A stretch of DNA of 64,000 nt from Flavobacterium shii. GTDB lineage: Bacteria; Bacteroidota; Bacteroidia; Flavobacteriales; Flavobacteriaceae. The stretch is taken from the NCBI RefSeq assembly GCF_025847235.1, contig NZ_JAOZEW010000017.1:62001-126000 (forward strand), given 5' to 3'. Position 1 is the stretch's first letter, and each line of letters starts with the position of its first letter. The translations under genes were made by a program, and so were the position numbers. Shown here piece by piece: positions 17,889 through 26,966 of the stretch. The notes beneath the pieces were generated by a model. It was not told where the DNA came from and searched no databases. It saw nothing but the letters and a program-made list of their open reading frames with translations.

Positions 17889-19262
17889 ATGATTAGAATT
17901 TCAGTTTTATTGATGTCTTTTACTTTTTTAGGTTGTGGTTCTGCCTCAGACAAATCTAAAGATAGTAAAGCAGAAACTCCAACAGTTGTAAGACTATCGG
18001 ATGAAGAGCTTATAGATGTAGTGCAAAAACAAACCTTTGCTTATTTTTGGGACTATGCCGAACCAAACTCAGGATTGGCGAGAGAACGTTATCATCCAGA
18101 TGGGGTTTATCCCGATAATGATGCTAATGTTGTTACGACCGGAGGTTCTGGTTTTGGGTTAATGGCGATAGTATCGGGAATGTCAAGAGGTTACATTACG
18201 AAAAAAGAAGGTACTGATAGACTTAATAAAATTGCTGATTTCTTAGGCAAAGCCGACCGTTTTCACGGAGCTTGGTCACACTGGATTGATGGGAATACAG
18301 GAAAAGTAAAACCATTTGGAACTAAAGATAATGGTGGAGATTTAGTCGAAACTTCATTTTTAGTTAGCGGAATGATTACTGTACGCGAATATTTAAAAAA
18401 TGGTTCAGATGCAGAAAAAGCAGTAGCCAAAAAATATGACGCACTTTGGAAAGGTGTCGATTGGAAATGGTATACCAATAACAAGAATGTATTGTACTGG
18501 CATTGGTCTCCAAATTACGATTGGCAAATGAACTTTCCGCTTGAAGGATATAATGAATGTTTGATTACTTATATAATGGCGGCAGCTTCGCCAACACACC
18601 CAATTACACCGAGAGAATACCACGAAGGTTGGGCTAGAAACGGAGGAATAGTTTCGGATAAAACGAAATACAATATTCCTCTGGTTCTAAAACATAATGG
18701 AGCCGAAGAATATGGAGGTCCTTTATTTTGGGCACATTATTCGTATGCAGGACTTGATCCAAATAAGTTAAGTGACAAATACGCTAACTATTGGGATCTT
18801 AATGTCAATCAGGTTAAAATCGATTATGAGTATTGCATTGAGAATCCTAATAAATTTAAAGGATATGGTCCTGATTATTGGGGATTAACAGCATCTTATT
18901 CTAGAAATCCAGATGGATCTATAGGTTACAATGCACACATGCCAAGTAACGATGTAGGTGTTATTGCACCAACAGCAGCAATTGGTTCAATCGTTTATAC
19001 CCCGAAAGAATCTATTGCCGTGATGCGTAATTTATACGAAAATCATAAAAAAGATACTTGGGGAGTAGCAGGATTTTATGATGCAACTAGCTTGCAATAT
19101 GGATGGACTGCACCACGCTATTTGGCAATAGATCAAGGACCGGAAGTGGTTATGTTAGAAAATTATCGTTCAGGTTTATTATGGAAATTATTTATGAATG
19201 CTCCAGAAGTAAAAGAAGGATTAATAAACTTAGGATTCCACTCAGGTAAATATGGATTCTAG
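17889..19262 (+). CDS. GH144-type endo-beta-1,2-glucanase (glycoamylase-domain lipoprotein)
   Basis: The protein is 457 aa from the ATG at 17889; the in-frame TTG at 17847 lies in the hairpin loop region and is rejected. A lipoprotein signal ends MSFTFLGCG (Cys 14). The body is an (alpha/alpha)6 barrel of the PF10091 'glycoamylase' type: FAYFWDYAEPNSGLARER, VTTGGSGFGLMAIV, WSHWIDGNTG, then PLFWAHYSYAGLDP and DQGPEVVMLENYRSGLLWKLF. The characterised part of this family is GH144, endo-beta-1,2-glucanases that release sophoro-oligosaccharides. A partner GH3 in the same operon fits that role. Exact specificity is inferred. Confidence 0.78.
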   Translation: MIRISVLLMSFTFLGCGSASDKSKDSKAETPTVVRLSDEELIDVVQKQTFAYFWDYAEPNSGLARERYHPDGVYPDNDANVVTTGGSGFGLMAIVSGMSRGYITKKEGTDRLNKIADFLGKADRFHGAWSHWIDGNTGKVKPFGTKDNGGDLVETSFLVSGMITVREYLKNGSDAEKAVAKKYDALWKGVDWKWYTNNKNVLYWHWSPNYDWQMNFPLEGYNECLITYIMAAASPTHPITPREYHEGWARNGGIVSDKTKYNIPLVLKHNGAEEYGGPLFWAHYSYAGLDPNKLSDKYANYWDLNVNQVKIDYEYCIENPNKFKGYGPDYWGLTASYSRNPDGSIGYNAHMPSNDVGVIAPTAAIGSIVYTPKESIAVMRNLYENHKKDTWGVAGFYDATSLQYGWTAPRYLAIDQGPEVVMLENYRSGLLWKLFMNAPEVKEGLINLGFHSGKYGF

Positions 19263-19277
19263 AAAAACAGCTTTAAT

Positions 19278-19979
19278 ATGAAGTATAAATTAGCAGTAGT
19301 CGTTCTATTATTTTCGTTCATTTCTTTTGCTCAAACAACTGTAAATGGGAAAATCAAAACCGAAATCATCCAAAAACATGAACTAGGGTACGCATTGCAT
19401 ATTCCAGCGGATATAAAAGAGAAAAAACCGTTGCTAATTTTTCTTCATGGTTCTGGCGAAAAAGGAACCGATATAGAGAAAGTAAAAATTCACGGTCCAT
19501 TTAAGTATTTAAAAGACCATAAACTCGATGCTTATGTTCTTGCTCCACAATGCCCGGAGAATGAAGAATGGGATGCAGAAGTTTTGTATCGATTGATTTT
19601 AAAAATCCAGAAAGAAAATAATATTGATTCAGATCGAATTTATATCACTGGATTAAGTCTGGGAGGTTGGGGAACATGGAACTTGGCTTTTGCACACCCG
19701 GATATGTTTGCAGCAATTGTTCCTATTTCGGGATTTGTTGATTTAATTCAATTGGAGCAAACCTGTAAAATAGCAAAGATTCCAACACGAATTTTCCATG
19801 GATTAATGGATGATGTTGTGAGTATAGACTATGCGATTGTAGTTTATAAAGAACTAAAAAAATGTAATAGCAATGTTGAGTTGACCATTTTTGATGACGC
19901 AGGTCATGATAGTTGGTCAAGAGTATATGACAACCAGGAAATTTACGACTGGATGTTTAAACAAGTAAGAAATAAATAA
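19278..19979 (+). CDS. Secreted alpha/beta hydrolase, esterase-like
   Basis: This 233-aa protein has a signal peptide (LAVVVLLFSFISFAQ) and a compact alpha/beta-hydrolase fold of the PHB-depolymerase/prolyl-oligopeptidase-like group. Seen: oxyanion-hole FLHGSGEKG (about 54-62), nucleophile elbow GLSLGGWG (about 125-132), acid in HGLMDDVV and catalytic His in DAGHDSW. It lies 15 nt after the GH144-type gene and 10 nt before the GH3 gene, so it is in the same operon. A role removing acyl groups from the glycan is plausible. Peptidase activity cannot be excluded. Confidence 0.82.
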   Translation: MKYKLAVVVLLFSFISFAQTTVNGKIKTEIIQKHELGYALHIPADIKEKKPLLIFLHGSGEKGTDIEKVKIHGPFKYLKDHKLDAYVLAPQCPENEEWDAEVLYRLILKIQKENNIDSDRIYITGLSLGGWGTWNLAFAHPDMFAAIVPISGFVDLIQLEQTCKIAKIPTRIFHGLMDDVVSIDYAIVVYKELKKCNSNVELTIFDDAGHDSWSRVYDNQEIYDWMFKQVRNK

Positions 19980-19989
19980 AACCCATAGA

Positions 19990-22290
19990 ATGAAAAACAA
20001 ATTAGTAATACTCTTTTTAGGATGTGCTTTTTTGAGTTACGCTCAAAAAAAAGAAGCCAAAAAAACGGTAAAAATTAAGCCAAGATCAGAGTTCGTTTCC
20101 GAGTTGATGTCAAAAATGACAGTAGATGAAAAAATCGGACAGTTAAATTTACCAACTTCAGGAGACATAACAACAGGTCAGGCTAATAGTTCTAATGTTG
20201 CTAAAAATATTGAAGAAGGTAAAGTAGGTGGGCTTTTCAATATTAAATCAGTTCAAAAAATAAAAGAAGTACAAAAGATTGCAGTTGAAAAAAGCCGATT
20301 GAAAATCCCATTGCTTTTTGGAATGGACGTTATTCATGGTTATGAAACTACATTTCCTATTCCGCTTGGATTATCTTGTATTTGGGATATGAAAGCGATA
20401 GAAAGAAGTGCTCAAATCGCTGCTCAGGAAGCTAGTGCCGATGGAATTAACTGGACTTTCTCTCCGATGGTAGATATCTCTCGTGATCCACGTTGGGGTA
20501 GGGTTTCTGAAGGTTCAGGAGAAGATCCATTTTTAGGAAGTCAAATTGCAAAAGCAATGGTAAATGGATACCAACAACATGATCTTTCTAAAAACAATAC
20601 GATTTTATCATGTGTAAAACATTTTGCTTTATATGGTGCGCCAGAAGCAGGACGTGATTATAATACGGTAGACATGAGTAGAATAAGAATGTATAATGAT
20701 TATTTTCCTCCGTATAAAGCAGCTGTGGATGCAGGGGTAGGTTCGGTTATGGCATCTTTCAATGAAATTGACGGAATTCCAGCAACTGGAAATAAATGGT
20801 TAATGACCGATGTTTTAAGAAAAGAATGGGGCTTTAAAGGATTTGTAGTAACAGACTTTACAGGTATTCCAGAAATGATTGAACACGGAATGGGGGATTT
20901 ACAAACCGTATCGGCATTGGCACTAAATGCGGGTGTTGAGATGGATATGGTAGGAGAAGGATTTCTTACTACATTAAAAAAATCATTGACGGAGAATAAA
21001 GTAAGCATGGAACAATTGGACAATGCTGTACGTCTTATTCTCGAAGCTAAATATGATCTAGGATTGTTTGAAGATCCATATAAATACTGTGATGAAAAAA
21101 GAGCAAAAACGGAAGTTTTTACAGCAAGTCATAGAGCCGAAGCTAGAAAGATTGCTTCTCAATCATTGGTTTTATTAAAAAATGAGAATCAGTTATTACC
21201 TTTAAAAAAATCAGGAACTATTGCAGTTATTGGACCATTGGCAGATGCAAAAGAAAATATGCCGGGAACTTGGAGTGTTGCTACGAATATGAAAACTGCT
21301 ATTTCATTATTGGCAGGAATCAAAGATGTTGCGGGTAAATCGACAAATGTGCTTTATGCTAAAGGAAGTAACCTTGATTATGATGCTACATTTGAAGAGA
21401 AAGCAACAATGTTTGGTAAAACTTTACACCGTGATAACAGAACCAAAGAAGAATTGCTTGCCGAGGCTTTAAAAGTTGCAAACCAATCGGATGTAATTGT
21501 TGCAGCAATTGGAGAATCTGCAGAGATGAGTGGAGAAAGTAGTAGTAGAACTAACTTAGAAATTCCTCAAGCGCAAAAAGATTTATTGCAAGCCTTATTA
21601 AAAACAGGAAAACCAGTTGTTGTAGTTTTATTTGATGGTCGTCCATTAGTAATAAAAGAAGAAAATGAAACAGTTCCAGCTATTCTTAATGTTTGGTTTG
21701 CAGGAAGTGAAGCAGGACACGCTATTGCAGATATTTTGTTTGGAGATGAAAATCCTTCAGGAAAATTAACGGCAACCTTCCCAAGAAGCGTAGGACAAGT
21801 GCCTATTTATTATAACCAAAAAAATACAGGAAGACCACTTGTAAACAAAGAAGGTAAATTTGAGAAATTCAGATCTAACTTTATCGATGAAAGAAATGAG
21901 CCTTTATTCGCTTTCGGTTACGGATTAAGTTATACAGCTTTTGACTATTCAAACTTGAAAATTTCATCTGATAAAATGAATTTCACGGGAAAATTAAATG
22001 TTACTGTTGATGTTACAAACACAGGAAATTATGACGGTAAAGAAGTAGTCCAATTATACATAAGAGATTTAGTAGGATCTGTTACTAGACCAGTAAGAGA
22101 ATTGAAAGGTTTTCAAAAAATAGACCTTAAAAAAGGAGAAAAACGAACTGTGAATTTTGAAATTTCTGTTGAAGATTTGAAATTTTATAATTCAGACTTA
22201 AAATTTATTGCTGAGCCAGGTCAATTCGATGTTTTCGTTGGAACTGACTCAAATGCAGAGAAGAAAGTTAGTTTTGAGTTAATCAATTAA
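19990..22290 (+). CDS. GH3 family beta-glucosidase (BglX-like)
   Basis: This 766-aa protein has a signal peptide (FLGCAFLSYAQ), so it acts in the periplasm. Domains in order are the GH3 TIM barrel (about 30-360), the alpha/beta sandwich (about 390-610) and a fibronectin-III-like C-terminal domain (about 660-755). Seen: FGMDVIHGYETTFPIPLG, DPRWGRVSEGSGEDPFLG, KHFALYGAPEAGRDYN, the nucleophile Asp in GFVVTDFTG and the acid/base region GESAEMSGESSSR. Next to a GH144-type endoglucanase it would degrade beta-1,2-linked gluco-oligosaccharides to glucose; related Bacteroides GH3 enzymes do this with sophorose-type substrates. A strong terminator follows. Confidence 0.93.
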   Translation: MKNKLVILFLGCAFLSYAQKKEAKKTVKIKPRSEFVSELMSKMTVDEKIGQLNLPTSGDITTGQANSSNVAKNIEEGKVGGLFNIKSVQKIKEVQKIAVEKSRLKIPLLFGMDVIHGYETTFPIPLGLSCIWDMKAIERSAQIAAQEASADGINWTFSPMVDISRDPRWGRVSEGSGEDPFLGSQIAKAMVNGYQQHDLSKNNTILSCVKHFALYGAPEAGRDYNTVDMSRIRMYNDYFPPYKAAVDAGVGSVMASFNEIDGIPATGNKWLMTDVLRKEWGFKGFVVTDFTGIPEMIEHGMGDLQTVSALALNAGVEMDMVGEGFLTTLKKSLTENKVSMEQLDNAVRLILEAKYDLGLFEDPYKYCDEKRAKTEVFTASHRAEARKIASQSLVLLKNENQLLPLKKSGTIAVIGPLADAKENMPGTWSVATNMKTAISLLAGIKDVAGKSTNVLYAKGSNLDYDATFEEKATMFGKTLHRDNRTKEELLAEALKVANQSDVIVAAIGESAEMSGESSSRTNLEIPQAQKDLLQALLKTGKPVVVVLFDGRPLVIKEENETVPAILNVWFAGSEAGHAIADILFGDENPSGKLTATFPRSVGQVPIYYNQKNTGRPLVNKEGKFEKFRSNFIDERNEPLFAFGYGLSYTAFDYSNLKISSDKMNFTGKLNVTVDVTNTGNYDGKEVVQLYIRDLVGSVTRPVRELKGFQKIDLKKGEKRTVNFEISVEDLKFYNSDLKFIAEPGQFDVFVGTDSNAEKKVSFELIN

Positions 22291-22319
22291 AATTGGTTGG
22301 TTAGATTGATTCATGTTTT

Positions 22320-22355
22320 GGCCCTTCGTTATTGGTTACGAAGGGCCATTTTTTT
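22320..22355 (+). terminator. Intrinsic terminator after the GH3 gene
   Basis: GGCCCTTCGT pairs with ACGAAGGGCC across an 8-nt loop and is followed by a T-run. It closes the susC-to-GH3 operon. An in-frame codon at 22332 lies inside it, so the next gene must start later. Confidence 0.9.
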
Positions 22356-22379
22356 AGTTTAAGATTTAAATTTCACACA

Positions 22380-23165
22380 ATGAATATTATAAAAAGATTT
22401 AAAGCATTTTCTTTTATATTGATACTATTTGTTTTTGCTTCTTGCAATGTCACAAAAAATGGTATTGTTGCACATCGTGGAGCATGGAAAAAAAACAATT
22501 TACCCGAAAATTCTATAGCATCTCTTAGGCATGCTATCGATTTAAAACTTGCAGGGTCTGAATTTGATGTTGTCATGACAGCCGATGATTCACTTGTAGT
22601 AAATCATGATCCACATTACAACAAGTTAATTATCGAGGAAACAAAATACGCCGATTTAATTAAGTTTACACTTTCTAATGGAGAGAAGTTACCAACTTTA
22701 AGAGAGTATATTCTAGAAGGGAAAAAGGATAATAAGCGTACAACTTTGGTATGCGAAATAAAACCTTCGGGAATAAGTAAAGAGAGAGGAAGAAAAATTG
22801 CTTTGAAAACCGTTGAAACCGTTAAGAAACTTAAAGCCGAAAAAATAACTTCTTATATTAGTTTTGATTATGAAATACTAAAACAAATACGGGAAGTAGA
22901 TAGTAAAACTTCGTTGCAATATCTGGAGGGTAATAAATCTCCAAAAGAAGTTAAATTAGATAATATTTCGGGAGTTGATTATCATTATTCTGTTTTTAAA
23001 AAAAATCCTGATTGGATAAAAGAAGCAAAGGATAATAATATCACTTTAAATGTTTGGACAGTCAATGAGGTCGGTGATATGGACTGGATTGTTAAGAATA
23101 ATTTTAACTATATAACGACCAATGAGCCAGAGTTATTAACTGAAAGGATAAAAATTAAAAAATAG
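22380..23165 (+). CDS. Glycerophosphodiester phosphodiesterase family lipoprotein
   Basis: The protein is 261 aa from the ATG at 22380; the longer frame from 22332 overlaps a terminator. The lipoprotein signal ends FVFASCN. The GDPD TIM barrel is recognised from VAHRGAWKKNNLPENS (catalytic His and first metal Glu), EFDVVMTADDSLVVNHDP (second metal residues and catalytic His), CEIKPS and the C-terminal LNVWTVNEVGDMDW and ITTNEPELL. GDPDs hydrolyse glycerophosphodiesters to glycerol 3-phosphate and an alcohol. A membrane-anchored form beside beta-1,2-glucan enzymes could remove phosphoglycerol groups from bacterial glucans (inference), although the preceding terminator makes it a separate transcript. 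Confidence 0.88.
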   Translation: MNIIKRFKAFSFILILFVFASCNVTKNGIVAHRGAWKKNNLPENSIASLRHAIDLKLAGSEFDVVMTADDSLVVNHDPHYNKLIIEETKYADLIKFTLSNGEKLPTLREYILEGKKDNKRTTLVCEIKPSGISKERGRKIALKTVETVKKLKAEKITSYISFDYEILKQIREVDSKTSLQYLEGNKSPKEVKLDNISGVDYHYSVFKKNPDWIKEAKDNNITLNVWTVNEVGDMDWIVKNNFNYITTNEPELLTERIKIKK

Positions 23166-23252
23166 ATTTTTATAAGATTATAATCCGTTGAATAAAATTT
23201 TATTGATTATTCCCAACGTATAAGATTCTACTAAACTTATATATAAAATAAC

Positions 23253-25187
23253 ATGATGAAAAACATATACAAACTGTGTTTAATAGCATTTTTATTGCTT
23301 TTGGTTGGATGTAAAATTAATACATCTGAACCTAAAACAAATCTTCTTGGAAAAACGGAATGGTTTGATCCTAATAAACCAGCATCAACTTACTGTAATC
23401 CAGTAAATATTGGGTACAATTACACGACCGAAAACCACAACGGCATTCCCGAATCTCGTCGTTCTAGTGCAGATCCGGTTATAATTAATTATAAAGGCGA
23501 ATATTATTTATTTGCAACAAATCAAGCAGGATTCTTCTGGAGTAAAGATATGTCCGACTGGAAATTTGTTTATGGTAGTTTTCAAAGGCGTCCAGCCGAT
23601 GATGATCAATGTGCACCTGCTGCTTGGGTTGTAAATGACACTTTGTTTTATGTAGGTTCAACCTGGAAAAAAGACCATCCGGTTTGGAAAACAGCCGATC
23701 CGAAATCTGGACGATGGTTGCGACATGTTGACACTGCAATGTTACCAACTTGGGATCCTGCAATTTTTCAGGATGATGATAAAAAAGTGTATATGTATTA
23801 CGGTTCAAGCGGGAAATTACCTCTAGTAGGAGCCGAAGTAGATTATAAAACATGGTTGCCAAAAGGGAATCAGGAAGATTATAAAAAACTATATGAAGCA
23901 ACCGAGGTAGAGGATATTCAATATCCATATGGCGAAATGAAAGCAGTTGTGAATCTAGATCCTACAGCACATGGATGGGAACGTTTTGGACCTAATAACG
24001 ATATGGAACCTGCACCTTGGGGTAATTTTATTGAAGGAGCCTGGATGACCAAACACAATGGAAAATATTATATGCAATATGGAGCTCCGGCAACAGAGTT
24101 TAAAGGCTATGCCAATGGTGTTCATGTAGGCGATAATCCGCTAGGACCATTTGTGTATCAAAAACACAACCCGATGTCGTACAAACCAGGAGGTTTTGTA
24201 ATAGGAGCAGGACACGGAAATACTTTTGCCGATAATTATGGGAATTACTGGAATACCGGAACGTGCAAAATTTCGATAAAAGACCGTTTTGAGCGTCGTA
24301 TCGATATGTTTCCGGCAGGATTTGATAAAGATGATGTAATGTATTCTATTACATCTTACGGAGATTTTCCAATCGTATTGCCAACAAAACAAAGAGATCA
24401 GACTAAAGGAGCTTCTGCAGGCTGGATGTTACTTTCGTATAAAAAACCAGTGACTGTTTCTTCTTCAGAGGAATGTATGGAAGTTCAAACACATAGAGTT
24501 GATACTGGTGGAAAAAAAGTATTTGAAAAAATTTGCTATGATGCTAAGAATTTAACCGATGAAGATATTCAGACGTATTGGTCTGCAAAAACAAGTAATT
24601 CGGACGAATGGTTGCAACTAGATTTAGGCAGAAAAATGCAAATAAATGCTTTGCAAATAAATTATGCCGATCATAAAGCAACGCAATACAATAAGGCAAT
24701 GGATATTTATTATCAATATAGAATCTATATGTCTGATGATGCCATAAACTGGACTTTGGTTGTAGATAAATCCAAGAATGATAAAGACGCTCCTCACGAT
24801 TATGTAGAACTAACAAAAGCAATTAAGGCTCGCTACATAAAAATGGAAAATATTCATAACGCATCAGGATTATTTGCAGTGTCGGATTTCAGAGTCTTTG
24901 GAAATGGATTATTAGAAAAACCAAAGTCAGTTTCTGAATTTAAAGTAGAAAGAAATTTCTCAGATTCTCGTAATGCAATGATTCATTGGAAGAAACAATC
25001 AGATGCAATTGGTTATACTATTTATTACGGAATTGAACCTGATAAATTGTACAACAGTATAATGGTTTATGATGAAAGTTCATATGACTTTAGAGGTTTA
25101 GATAAAGGAACTAAGTATTATTTTACAATTGAAGCTTTTAATGAAAATGGTATTAGTGTGAAAAATGAGATTATCGAAGTGAAATAA
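23253..25187 (+). CDS. GH43-like lipoprotein with F5/8 C and fibronectin III domains
   Basis: This 644-aa protein has a lipoprotein signal ending LLLLVGCK (Cys 20). The five-bladed propeller of the GH43/clan-F fold spans about residues 60-390. Likely catalytic carboxylates lie in SADPVI, TWDPAIF and EGAWM. A discoidin-like F5/8 C module follows (about 420-555, YWSAKTSNSDEWLQLDLG), then a fibronectin III-like module (about 560-642, AIGYTIYYG). It would act on a glycan at the cell surface or in the periplasm. GH43 enzymes cover arabinose-, xylose- and galactose-linked targets, so specificity is open. It lies 87 bp after the GDPD gene in the same direction. Confidence 0.82.
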   Translation: MMKNIYKLCLIAFLLLLVGCKINTSEPKTNLLGKTEWFDPNKPASTYCNPVNIGYNYTTENHNGIPESRRSSADPVIINYKGEYYLFATNQAGFFWSKDMSDWKFVYGSFQRRPADDDQCAPAAWVVNDTLFYVGSTWKKDHPVWKTADPKSGRWLRHVDTAMLPTWDPAIFQDDDKKVYMYYGSSGKLPLVGAEVDYKTWLPKGNQEDYKKLYEATEVEDIQYPYGEMKAVVNLDPTAHGWERFGPNNDMEPAPWGNFIEGAWMTKHNGKYYMQYGAPATEFKGYANGVHVGDNPLGPFVYQKHNPMSYKPGGFVIGAGHGNTFADNYGNYWNTGTCKISIKDRFERRIDMFPAGFDKDDVMYSITSYGDFPIVLPTKQRDQTKGASAGWMLLSYKKPVTVSSSEECMEVQTHRVDTGGKKVFEKICYDAKNLTDEDIQTYWSAKTSNSDEWLQLDLGRKMQINALQINYADHKATQYNKAMDIYYQYRIYMSDDAINWTLVVDKSKNDKDAPHDYVELTKAIKARYIKMENIHNASGLFAVSDFRVFGNGLLEKPKSVSEFKVERNFSDSRNAMIHWKKQSDAIGYTIYYGIEPDKLYNSIMVYDESSYDFRGLDKGTKYYFTIEAFNENGISVKNEIIEVK

Positions 25188-25337
25188 TTTTTATTTAATC
25201 TAGCGAAAAGGTTTGGAAAATCCAGCTGAGTTGTAAAGAATTTTGTTCCTTTGCTTAAAGACCAAAAAAATGCCGAAAACCTGTTTTTTTGGCAAAAAAA
25301 GAGAATAAGTAACCTCAAAAAAAATGCTATATAACCA

Positions 25338-26720
25338 ATGAAAAAAACATCTTTATTAACTGTTTTATTTTTAACAGGATTAGTGTCATTTGGACAAACT
25401 CCAGATGAGAAAAATATTAAATCAATTTACAAATCAGCTTTAACCAATTCAAAATGTTATACTTGGTTAGAGTATTTATCAAATGATATTGGAAGCCGAT
25501 TATCAGGCTCTACAAATGCTGCTGAAGCAGTACAATACACAAAAAATCAATTAGAAAGTATTGGGCTGGACAGAGTATATCTTCAAGAAGTAATGGTACC
25601 ACATTGGGTTCGTGGAGAAAAAGAAACAGCTTATATTTTAGATAATAAAACAAAAACTGTTGTGCCAATTACTGCTTTGGGAGGTTCGATTGCTACACCA
25701 AAAACAGGAATTACTGCCGAAGTAATAGAGGTACAAGGGATTAAAGAATTAAATGATCTGGGAGCTAAAGTAAAAGGTAAAATAGTGTTCTTTAACAGAC
25801 CTATGGATCCTGAAAATGTTGAAACTTTTAAATCATACGGAGGTTGTGTTGACCAAAGATATGCTGGTGCAAAAGAAGCAGCTAAATTTGGTGCAGTAGG
25901 AACAATCGTTCGTTCGATGAATTTAAGATTAGATGATTTCCCTCATACAGGAGTTCAAAGTTATGGTGATTTACCAAAATCTGAGTATATACCAACAGCT
26001 GCAATTAGTACTAATGGAGCCGAATTATTGAGTAAATCATTAAAACAAAATCCAACTTTAAAATTTTATTTTAAACAATCTTGTGAGCAATTACCAGACG
26101 TATTATCTCATAACGTAATTGGAGAAATGAAAGGAACTGAGCATCCAGAAAATATTATGATTGTTGGTGGACACCTTGATTCTTGGGATTTGGCAGATGG
26201 TTCTCATGATGATGGAGCTGGTGTAGTACAAAGTATGGAAGTGGTTCGTATCCTTAAAAATCTAGGTTACAAACCTAAAAATACAATTCGTGTTGTCTTA
26301 TTCATGAATGAGGAAAACGGAGGTAAAGGTGGAGCCATGTACGAAGAAATGGCACAAAAAAATAAAGAAAATCATATTTTTGCTTTAGAGAGCGATTCAG
26401 GAGGATTTAGTCCAAGAGGATTCTCTTTTGAAACTGATGATGATAACTTCAAGAAAATAGAAAGCTATAAAGGCTTATTTGAGCCTTATTTAATTCATAG
26501 TTTTGTAAAAGGGCACAGTGGTTCGGATATTGGACATTTAACGTCGACTAAGCCGCTTGTTAAAGCTGGTTTAAAACCAGATTCACAACGCTATTTTGAT
26601 TATCACCATGCTGCAAACGATAAATTTGATGCAATAAACAAAAGAGAATTAGAACTTGGAGCAGCAACAATGGCTTCATTAGTATATCTTATTGATCAAA
26701 ACGGAATCTTGACAAAATAG
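25338..26720 (+). CDS. Secreted M28 family aminopeptidase with PA domain
   Basis: This 460-aa protein has a signal peptide (LLTVLFLTGLVSFGQ). A protease-associated domain is inserted at about residues 110-235. The M28 zinc-peptidase core follows with ligands in GGHLDSWD, DDGAG, the catalytic Glu pair in MNEENGG, then LESDSGG and the final YHHAANDKFD. It is a co-catalytic di-zinc exopeptidase like bacterial and plasma glutamate carboxypeptidases. It is probably monocistronic, with 150 bp upstream and a clear terminator downstream. No link to the glycan locus is evident other than adjacency. Confidence 0.93.
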   Translation: MKKTSLLTVLFLTGLVSFGQTPDEKNIKSIYKSALTNSKCYTWLEYLSNDIGSRLSGSTNAAEAVQYTKNQLESIGLDRVYLQEVMVPHWVRGEKETAYILDNKTKTVVPITALGGSIATPKTGITAEVIEVQGIKELNDLGAKVKGKIVFFNRPMDPENVETFKSYGGCVDQRYAGAKEAAKFGAVGTIVRSMNLRLDDFPHTGVQSYGDLPKSEYIPTAAISTNGAELLSKSLKQNPTLKFYFKQSCEQLPDVLSHNVIGEMKGTEHPENIMIVGGHLDSWDLADGSHDDGAGVVQSMEVVRILKNLGYKPKNTIRVVLFMNEENGGKGGAMYEEMAQKNKENHIFALESDSGGFSPRGFSFETDDDNFKKIESYKGLFEPYLIHSFVKGHSGSDIGHLTSTKPLVKAGLKPDSQRYFDYHHAANDKFDAINKRELELGAATMASLVYLIDQNGILTK

Positions 26721-26737
26721 TCTCATTATTTATAGAT

Positions 26738-26780
26738 AAAAGCAAAGCCACTTAATTATATAAGTGGTTTTTGCTTTTTA
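26738..26780 (+). terminator. Intrinsic terminator after the M28 peptidase gene
   Basis: AAAAGCAAAGCCACTTA pairs imperfectly with TAAGTGGTTTTTGCTTTT across a 6-nt loop and ends in a T-run, 18 nt after the stop. Confidence 0.85.
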
Positions 26781-26829
26781 TAGACTTCAGACATAGTTTT
26801 AACTTTAAAAGTTAATAAAACCATTTAAA

Positions 26830-26905
26830 ACCACGTAAGCGATTTAAGGAAATATAAGTTTTTAAACACTTCTCTTAAATGAACTTATATCAGTTACATA
26901 GTTGT
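26830..26905. repeat. Degenerate intergenic palindromic repeat
   Basis: ATATAAGTT (26852-26860) and AACTTATAT (26882-26890) form an inverted repeat around a TTAAATGAACTT core, with further partial complementarity outside. The rest of the spacer 26781-26966 holds no gene or promoter that I can recognise. Confidence 0.45.
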
Positions 26906-26966
26906 TTTAAGCTAAAGAAAATTTCTATAGGTTTGAGAGGTTTTAATAGATGTTGTCTAATCTTAA

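Noticed and set aside
22332..22379. Upstream start for the GDPD lipoprotein
   Set aside because: It lies inside the GH3 terminator hairpin; the ATG at 22380 gives the lipoprotein signal.
25271..25296. Hairpin TGCCGAAAA...TTTTTGGCA between the GH43-like and M28 genes
   Set aside because: The stem needs a G-T pair and no T-run follows on the plus strand, so it is not called as a terminator.
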